Assembly: GCA_026392135.1 (NCBI GenBank)
Contig: JAPLCR010000596.1
Span: 1 to 9,704 of the forward strand
Direction of reading: 5' to 3'
Length of the DNA: 9,704 nucleotides
Origin: Armatimonadota bacterium
GTDB taxonomy: Bacteria > Armatimonadota > Chthonomonadetes > Chthonomonadales > Chthonomonadaceae
The stretch's first letter is position 1, and every line of letters begins with the position of its first letter. Positions 6,613-9,704 of the stretch are shown piece after piece. The notes beneath the pieces were generated by a model. The model made no database searches. It was not told where the DNA came from and saw only the letters and a list, made by a program, of their open reading frames with translations. The position numbers and the translations under genes are program-made.

Positions 6613-7750
6613 AGACAACCTGGCGGAGAGCGAAATCCTGCTCTCCCCTCGGATTCTCAAAGAACTCAACAAAGCCTGCCGCGATTCAAAATCGCGAACA
6701 TGGGCACAAAAACCCCTTAAAGATGACTACAATATTACGCTGAGAGAGACACTCTGGTATGTTGTCAACCAGGTGAGCAGACTCCCGAAAAACCATGTCG
6801 AATATGTTGGAGCATTGAGGCTGCTCACAAAGTTTGAACTCACGGAGGCGGAGCGGAGGGCGGTAGCGAACACGCTTATTCCCATCATAAACCTCACAAA
6901 GAGGAGCCTACTTAACAGGTTGTTACTCAATGTGTTCCATCTCAGCGGGTGGCTGGTTGCTTTCACACTACTTCCTTGGCTGGCTTCTTATGGACACGCT
7001 CCTGTGTTAGCCATCGCGATTGGCGTACTCATTTTCATTCCAATGTTTCGCGCTCTGTCCCAAGTGCCAAGCCATGTTTTCCCGCGGGTTACTAGCGTTA
7101 TTCTGCTAGGTCAGTTAGGAGTTCCTGAAGCCATTCCCGTTCTTGCTCGTGAGGCGGTTAATAGTCCGATGGGTATGTCCTCCGGACAACCTGCTATGGC
7201 TATTAGTTCCGCATACGCTCTTTTCAAACTCCTCCCTACCCTCACATCCAACCACTATCGCGCTTTCGACCAAGAGACCATCCCCAACCTCTACACTCTC
7301 CTCGCGACGGAAACAAAGAAGATGACCCCTAATGCTATGGAGCGAGTGGAACTACTCGTCGATGCCCTTGAGAAGATAGGAGACTCCCGCGCCATTATCC
7401 CAGTGCAAGCCCTTAAACGACAACTTATGGCGAAACAGAGCGAGTTCGAGGATAGACAGCTAAGAGCGCAAACCGCCAGTTGGCAACGCTCTGTGCTAGA
7501 GACAAACGCGCTTCCGCAGGTCACAGCAGTAGAGAACCCCTACCGTAACCTACAGCGCAAGGCGGAGAGGCTATTGAGTACTTTAGAGGAGAGGCGCGTA
7601 CAGGAGGAGTTGCACGACAATCTGCTTCGCGGAAGCTCCGTGCCGCAAGACACGAGCGAACTCCTGCGCCCTGTAACGGGCAAAACTGAGCAAGAGCCGC
7701 CGGAGCAACTGCTAAGAGGGGTCAACCATGAGGAAGCCGAATCTCCTTGA
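6605..7750 (+). CDS. Unrecognised membrane-hairpin, HEAT-like protein with shared C-terminal tail (paralogue B)
   Basis: This 381-residue paralogue of the preceding protein has the same plan: a hydrophilic N-terminal domain (1-103), two membrane segments (about 107-128 and 132-151), the HEAT-like units 'VILLGQLGVPEAIPVLARE' (165-183) and 'LVDALEKIGDSRAIIPVQAL' (251-270), a charged coiled-coil-like region (271-335) and the tail with 'DNLLRG', 'SELLRP' and 'EQLLRG' (338-372). Its tail is almost identical to that of paralogue A, whereas the bodies are only distantly alike. It ends with six additional residues, 'EAESPstop' in effect, because the single-base context after the shared segment differs and the stop codon of copy A is not reproduced. 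The start is ATG 6605 with AGAGGGG six bases upstream and an 8-base overlap with paralogue A. Function is unknown; the membrane-hairpin plus helical-repeat plan suggests a protein-binding role at the membrane. Confidence 0.8.
   Translation: MNEDNLAESEILLSPRILKELNKACRDSKSRTWAQKPLKDDYNITLRETLWYVVNQVSRLPKNHVEYVGALRLLTKFELTEAERRAVANTLIPIINLTKRSLLNRLLLNVFHLSGWLVAFTLLPWLASYGHAPVLAIAIGVLIFIPMFRALSQVPSHVFPRVTSVILLGQLGVPEAIPVLAREAVNSPMGMSSGQPAMAISSAYALFKLLPTLTSNHYRAFDQETIPNLYTLLATETKKMTPNAMERVELLVDALEKIGDSRAIIPVQALKRQLMAKQSEFEDRQLRAQTASWQRSVLETNALPQVTAVENPYRNLQRKAERLLSTLEERRVQEELHDNLLRGSSVPQDTSELLRPVTGKTEQEPPEQLLRGVNHEEAESP
7574..7731 (+). repeat. Tail repeat, copy 2 (3' end of paralogue B plus orphan RBS and ATG)
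   Basis: This is the second copy of the 158-base segment at 6451-6608. It still carries the ribosome binding site and an ATG at 7728 in the position where copy 1 starts the next gene, but here no full gene follows. Confidence 0.9.
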
Positions 7751-7766
7751 TGTTGAGAGGAGGTAA
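7728..7766 (+). pseudogene. Vestigial 12-codon reading frame after the paralogue pair
   Basis: The ATG at 7728 corresponds exactly to the start codon of paralogue B in the repeated segment and keeps the AGAGGGG ribosome binding site. It reads 'MRKPNLLDVERR' and stops at 7764-7766. It lies out of frame over the end of paralogue B. It is probably the stump of a lost third member, or a chance frame created when the repeat was copied. Confidence 0.45.
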
Positions 7767-7792
7767 CTATGCCGGCACAGATTCAAAAGTGA
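7756..7792 (+). pseudogene. Very strong RBS with a 7-codon reading frame (gene-start stump)
   Basis: A near-perfect Shine-Dalgarno, GAGGAGGT region ending at 7764, lies five bases before the ATG at 7769. The frame reads only 'MPAQIQK' and stops at 7790-7792. Such a strong site before seven codons suggests a gene whose body was deleted. A regulatory mini-ORF is the alternative. Confidence 0.4.
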
Positions 7793-7821
7793 GGCAATAG
7801 CCTTGCACTACGGATTCCAAA

Positions 7822-7864
7822 ATCCTTCGCGCTAGACAATCACGCAGGGGAAAAAGCGAAGGAT
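7822..7864 (+). repeat. Perfect 9-base inverted repeat with 25-base loop
   Basis: ATCCTTCGC (7822-7830) pairs with GCGAAGGAT (7856-7864). No T-tract follows, so a standard terminator is unlikely. It lies between the gene stump and the next promoter and may be the 3' structure of the paralogue transcript or an end remnant of a small element. Confidence 0.55.
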
Positions 7865-7933
7865 AGAGAGTACAAGCATACAAAAACAGCACAGAGCGTA
7901 GAAGAGAGCGTGTGACGAAAAATGAAAGCGCCT

Positions 7934-7964
7934 TTAACAAGTATCGAGAAACCTGTGTTATAAT
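7934..7964 (+). promoter_or_regulatory. Extended -10 sigma-70-type promoter
   Basis: TGTTATAAT holds a consensus -10 (7959-7964) with the TGn extension at 7956-7958. A TTAACA -35 (7934-7939) matches consensus at five of six bases, with a long 19-base spacer tolerated by extended -10 promoters. The predicted transcription start is near 7971, giving a leader of about 30 bases to the GTG at 8003. Confidence 0.75.
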
Positions 7965-8002
7965 AGAGTTGTGAATTGAATCAGGAGAAAGGACATACAT
8001 CT

Positions 8003-8386
8003 GTGCTACGGCTACTCTATCGCAATCAGCCATCGCGTTCGCTTGCGGCATTCGTATGCCTATGTTATGCCTTTCTCAGTCTGGCGTTGCCTTTCCAGCA
8101 CCAGCATCAGGGCGAGGACTCGCAACTTCTGGTAGGGCGCTATCACTCCTCGTCAACCAGACAGGCGCAAATCCCTGTTCAGACCCAGTTGGTCGCCAGA
8201 GCCAAAATCACCGCCCCTACTCACTGCGTAGCGTGCGAATGGCAAGACATGAACGTTTCGGCGGCGTTGCCCGCCCTCAAGTTCGACTTTTCTCCGTCTG
8301 TTTCCATCCGCGTTGTCACTACGCTACCGCGTAGCCTGCGTTCGAGGACGTTCCCAACCTCCTCGCGCGGTCCGCCTCTCGTCTGA
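8003..8386 (+). CDS. Small exported Cys/His protein, unrecognised (possible metal-related)
   Basis: This is a 127-residue protein with a basic N-terminus, a hydrophobic segment (about 14-30) and then 'LPFQHQHQ', which looks like a signal peptide or membrane anchor. The rest is polar and contains 'THCVACEW' (73-80), a C-x-x-C pair (Cys75, Cys78) with His74 beside it and His33/His35 near the membrane side. It ends in 'SSRGPPLV'. Small exported proteins with H-rich linkers, a CxxC and a final R-x-P-P occur near metal-uptake genes in several phyla; this resemblance is from memory and no family is asserted. GTG 8003 is chosen because AAAGGA (7988-7993) lies nine bases before it. The upstream in-frame TTG at 7976 would sit only about five bases after the predicted transcription start and has no ribosome binding site. 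It has its own promoter and appears monocistronic. Confidence 0.65.
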   Translation: MLRLLYRNQPSRSLAAFVCLCYAFLSLALPFQHQHQGEDSQLLVGRYHSSSTRQAQIPVQTQLVARAKITAPTHCVACEWQDMNVSAALPALKFDFSPSVSIRVVTTLPRSLRSRTFPTSSRGPPLV

Positions 8387-8555
8387 CTCCCTCGTTCCGT
8401 TTTTAGCCTTCGATATCACCTTTTGACACTCAAAAACAAGCGTATTCGGCTCCCGATAACCTATAGTCACGCCGCCTTGCCGCCACATCCTCAGTAGATG
8501 TCGGAAGAGTAGCGTTCCTAATATGTTGGCGGTAGTCATTACCTGAGTTGACGAC

Positions 8556-8590
8556 AAAAAAGCGTGCGGGTGCTGATAACACCCGCACGC
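8556..8590 (-). terminator. Intrinsic terminator oriented to the minus strand
   Basis: A perfect 11-base-pair stem, GCGTGCGGGTG (8562-8572) with CACCCGCACGC (8580-8590), closes a 7-base loop. Six A residues (8556-8561) precede it on the plus strand, so a minus-strand transcript would read stem then TTTTTT. On the plus strand no T-tract follows. No minus-strand gene is supported upstream of it. Confidence 0.6.
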
Positions 8591-8599
8591 CGGGCGAGA

Positions 8600-8612
8600 G
8601 TGATGCAATCAC
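8600..8612. promoter_or_regulatory. Short dyad, possible operator
   Basis: GTGAT-GCA-ATCAC is a 5-base perfect dyad with a 3-base centre. It superficially resembles CRP/FNR-type half sites (GTGA, TCAC), but the centre is five bases instead of six. It lies 136 bases before the pseudopilin ATG. Weak. Confidence 0.25.
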
Positions 8613-8674
8613 CCCCATTTCCCCTATTGATTGTACCGCTTCTTTAGCCCTTTCGTTCACTCGTATACCACGCA

Positions 8675-8717
8675 GAGCGTCGCTTCGCCTCCCTAATTTT
8701 GGCAGGCGAGAACGCTC
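8675..8717 (+). repeat. Two-step hairpin in the pseudopilin leader
   Basis: GAGCGT (8675-8680) pairs with ACGCTC (8712-8717), and TCGCCT (8685-8690) with AGGCGA (8704-8709). An asymmetric internal loop separates the two stems. The structure ends 13 bases before the ribosome binding site GAAAGGGG (8731-8738). It could stabilise or regulate the leader; it has no terminator T-tract. Confidence 0.5.
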
Positions 8718-8747
8718 CGCACTACCACACGAAAGGGGTTTGCACCC

Positions 8748-9497
8748 ATGAAAGCCTACAAACACGGCTTTACTCTCATTGAGTTGCTCGTAGTTATCGC
8801 TATTATAGCGATTCTCGCGGCTATTCTCTTTCCCGTCTTCGCACAGGCAAGAGAAAAGGCGCGTTCCACTGCCGACCTGTCTAACCTCAGACAGATTGGC
8901 GTGGCTATTGGTATGTACACGCAGGACTGGGATGAGCGCACCTGCCGCACCCATCACGACCTCGCACCGCCTGAAACCATCGCCAACCTCTACACATGGT
9001 ATCAGCCGCTTCAACCCTACGTGAAGAGCAACCAGATATTCCGCGACCCGTCCGCAAACGACACGCCGACGCTCTTCCCCTACCCCGTCACCCTCGACGA
9101 CTGGCAGACCTACCGCACGGACTATCTCATCAACGGCTTCTTCTCGCATGGAGCCTTTATCGGGATGTTCTCCCGTCCCGCCGAGCAGATAGTCATCGGA
9201 GAGCGTCATGCGGGTATCGCCTTCTTCGACTATCATCCGTGGGCTTCCGCGCCGGATAGCAACTGGGAGCGCGGTTTTCTGGACGGATCCGGCTATAGGA
9301 TAGGCGATGCGGACAGCGATTCTCAGGTTCCAGACCCGTTGAACGTCGGTCGTCACTCGCAGGGAAACAACTACACCCTGCTGGATGGTCATGCGAAGTG
9401 GTTCAAGTTCAACGCGACCCTCGACCCTAAGAAAGACGCGAACGATGTCGCTAATCAGGGGATGCACAATAGCGACAACCTGCCATCGAATGATTAA
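8748..9497 (+). CDS. Type IV pseudopilin-like protein with H-X9-DG motif
   Basis: The 249-residue protein begins with a class III prepilin signal, 'MKAYKHG' then 'FTLIELLVVIAIIAILAAIL', cut after Gly7 by a PilD-type peptidase. Glu12 is the conserved Glu5 of the mature protein. The hydrophobic helix (8-32) anchors it in the inner membrane before assembly. 'FPVFAQAREKAR' (28-39) and 'SNLRQIGVAIGMYTQDWDE' (45-63) are typical of the large pseudopilin families of Armatimonadota and Planctomycetota. 'GRHSQGNNYTLLDGHAKWF' (201-219) contains the processing-associated H-X9-DG signature (His203, Asp213-Gly214). The start is ATG with GAAAGGGG nine bases before it. Organisms with this family often carry many paralogues of unclear role, related to type II secretion or pili. 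The secretin-like protein at the left edge may belong to the same envelope machinery, though it is not an operon partner. Confidence 0.92.
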   Translation: MKAYKHGFTLIELLVVIAIIAILAAILFPVFAQAREKARSTADLSNLRQIGVAIGMYTQDWDERTCRTHHDLAPPETIANLYTWYQPLQPYVKSNQIFRDPSANDTPTLFPYPVTLDDWQTYRTDYLINGFFSHGAFIGMFSRPAEQIVIGERHAGIAFFDYHPWASAPDSNWERGFLDGSGYRIGDADSDSQVPDPLNVGRHSQGNNYTLLDGHAKWFKFNATLDPKKDANDVANQGMHNSDNLPSND

Positions 9498-9512
9498 CCG
9501 TATTCCGTAACT

Positions 9513-9550
9513 CCCCTCTCTCCCGCTCCAATTCGTGATTTGAAGAGGGG
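9513..9550 (+). repeat. Inverted repeat between pseudopilin and next gene
   Basis: CCCCTCT (9513-9519) and AGAGGGG (9544-9550) form a 7-base stem with a 24-base loop. No T-tract follows. It may slow transcription or stabilise the pseudopilin message, but it is not a standard terminator. Confidence 0.35.
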
Positions 9551-9578
9551 CGGTGGAGAGTGCTTGAAAGGCGCGTCT

Positions 9579-9704
9579 ATGCTATTCAAACCTACAAACT
9601 TGCAAAAAGTAACTCTGCTTGTCGGAGTAATTGCACTCTCAGTGGTTTTAACGGTGTTTGCGTACAGGCGAGCGGGCGATGCCTCTGGAACAACTCCAAC
9701 AGGC
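9579..9704 (+). CDS. Single-pass membrane protein, N-terminus only (cut by window edge)
   Basis: From the ATG at 9579 the frame stays open to the edge for 42 codons. It shows a short basic N-terminus ('MLFKPTNLQK'), one hydrophobic helix (about 11-29, 'VTLLVGVIALSVVLTVFAY'), a positive 'RR' stop-transfer, then a flexible 'AGDASGTTPTG' linker. This fits an inner-membrane anchor with the bulk of the protein outside. GAAAGG (9566-9571) lies seven bases before the ATG. Its position 81 bases after the pseudopilin, same strand, suggests co-expression; small membrane proteins commonly follow H-X9-DG pseudopilin genes. The family cannot be told from this fragment. Confidence 0.75.
   Translation, partial: MLFKPTNLQKVTLLVGVIALSVVLTVFAYRRAGDASGTTPTG

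Larger units (their letters stand above)
8387..8747. other. Gene-free region upstream of the pseudopilin
   Basis: No supported gene lies in these 361 bases. They hold a hairpin with a minus-strand T-tract (8556-8590), a GTGAT-GCA-ATCAC dyad (8600-8612) and a leader hairpin (8675-8717). TTGACA at 8423-8428 is an isolated -35-like hexamer without a -10 at normal spacing. I found no convincing promoter for the pseudopilin. Confidence 0.6.

Noticed and set aside
7976..8002. TTG 7976 as start of the small Cys/His protein
   Set aside because: It would begin about five bases after the predicted transcription start without an RBS; GTG 8003 has AAAGGA at proper distance.
7767..8051. Minus-strand frame of 94 codons with a hydrophobic stretch
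   Set aside because: It overlaps the plus-strand extended -10 promoter and the start of the Cys/His gene, and has no RBS or family signal.
8056..8334. Alternative plus-strand frame inside the small Cys/His gene
   Set aside because: No RBS at its ATG, and the competing frame has promoter, RBS, signal-like N-terminus and CxxC motif.
8423..8451. TTGACA at 8423 as part of a promoter
   Set aside because: No acceptable -10 hexamer lies 15-19 bases downstream.
8430..9467. Long minus-strand open frame of 345 codons
   Set aside because: It lies antisense to the clearly real pseudopilin, runs through the minus-strand terminator at 8556-8590, and its translation resembles no family; it is a shadow of the plus-strand gene's codon pattern.

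Overview
The window looks like a stretch of chromosome from a moderately GC-rich bacterium, most likely of the phylum Armatimonadota. The main clue is the pseudopilin at 8748-9497. It combines an N-terminal type IV prepilin signal with the 'LFPVFAQAREKAR' segment typical of that phylum, and it ends in an H-X9-DG motif. This placement is inferred from protein style; no marker gene is present.

Layout. (1) Positions 1-1146 hold the 3' part of a secretin-like gene, open from the left edge, followed by a strong intrinsic terminator (1174-1211). (2) Positions 1230-1578 form a small graveyard on the minus strand: the start of an ABC-transporter ATPase, with its ribosome binding site, runs into the decayed C-terminus of a tyrosine recombinase. 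(3) A 317-base gap leads to a tight three-gene plus-strand operon (1896-5442): a four-carbon acid sugar kinase (former DUF1537), a PdxA/PdxA2-type 4-phosphate dehydrogenase and a LarA-like nickel-pincer racemase homologue. The genes overlap by 4 bases each. Kinase plus PdxA2 is a known route from a tetronate to dihydroxyacetone phosphate. The LarA-like protein could add C2 epimerisation, for example D-erythronate to D-threonate. (4) Two tandem paralogues (5539-6612 and 6605-7750) encode unrecognised membrane-hairpin proteins with HEAT-like helices. Their bodies are diverged, but the last 158 bases, including the next gene's ribosome binding site and ATG, are about 91% identical. A vestigial 12-codon reading frame follows the second copy, as though a third member had been lost. 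(5) An extended -10 promoter (7934-7964) drives a small secreted or anchored Cys/His protein (8003-8386). (6) A 361-base gene-free stretch with several inverted repeats leads to the pseudopilin and to the start of a single-pass membrane protein cut by the right edge.

The strongest leads are the sugar-acid operon with its LarA homologue, the tail-sharing paralogues that look like a recombining cassette array, and the ABC/recombinase relic junction. No tRNA, rRNA, CRISPR array or intact insertion sequence was seen.
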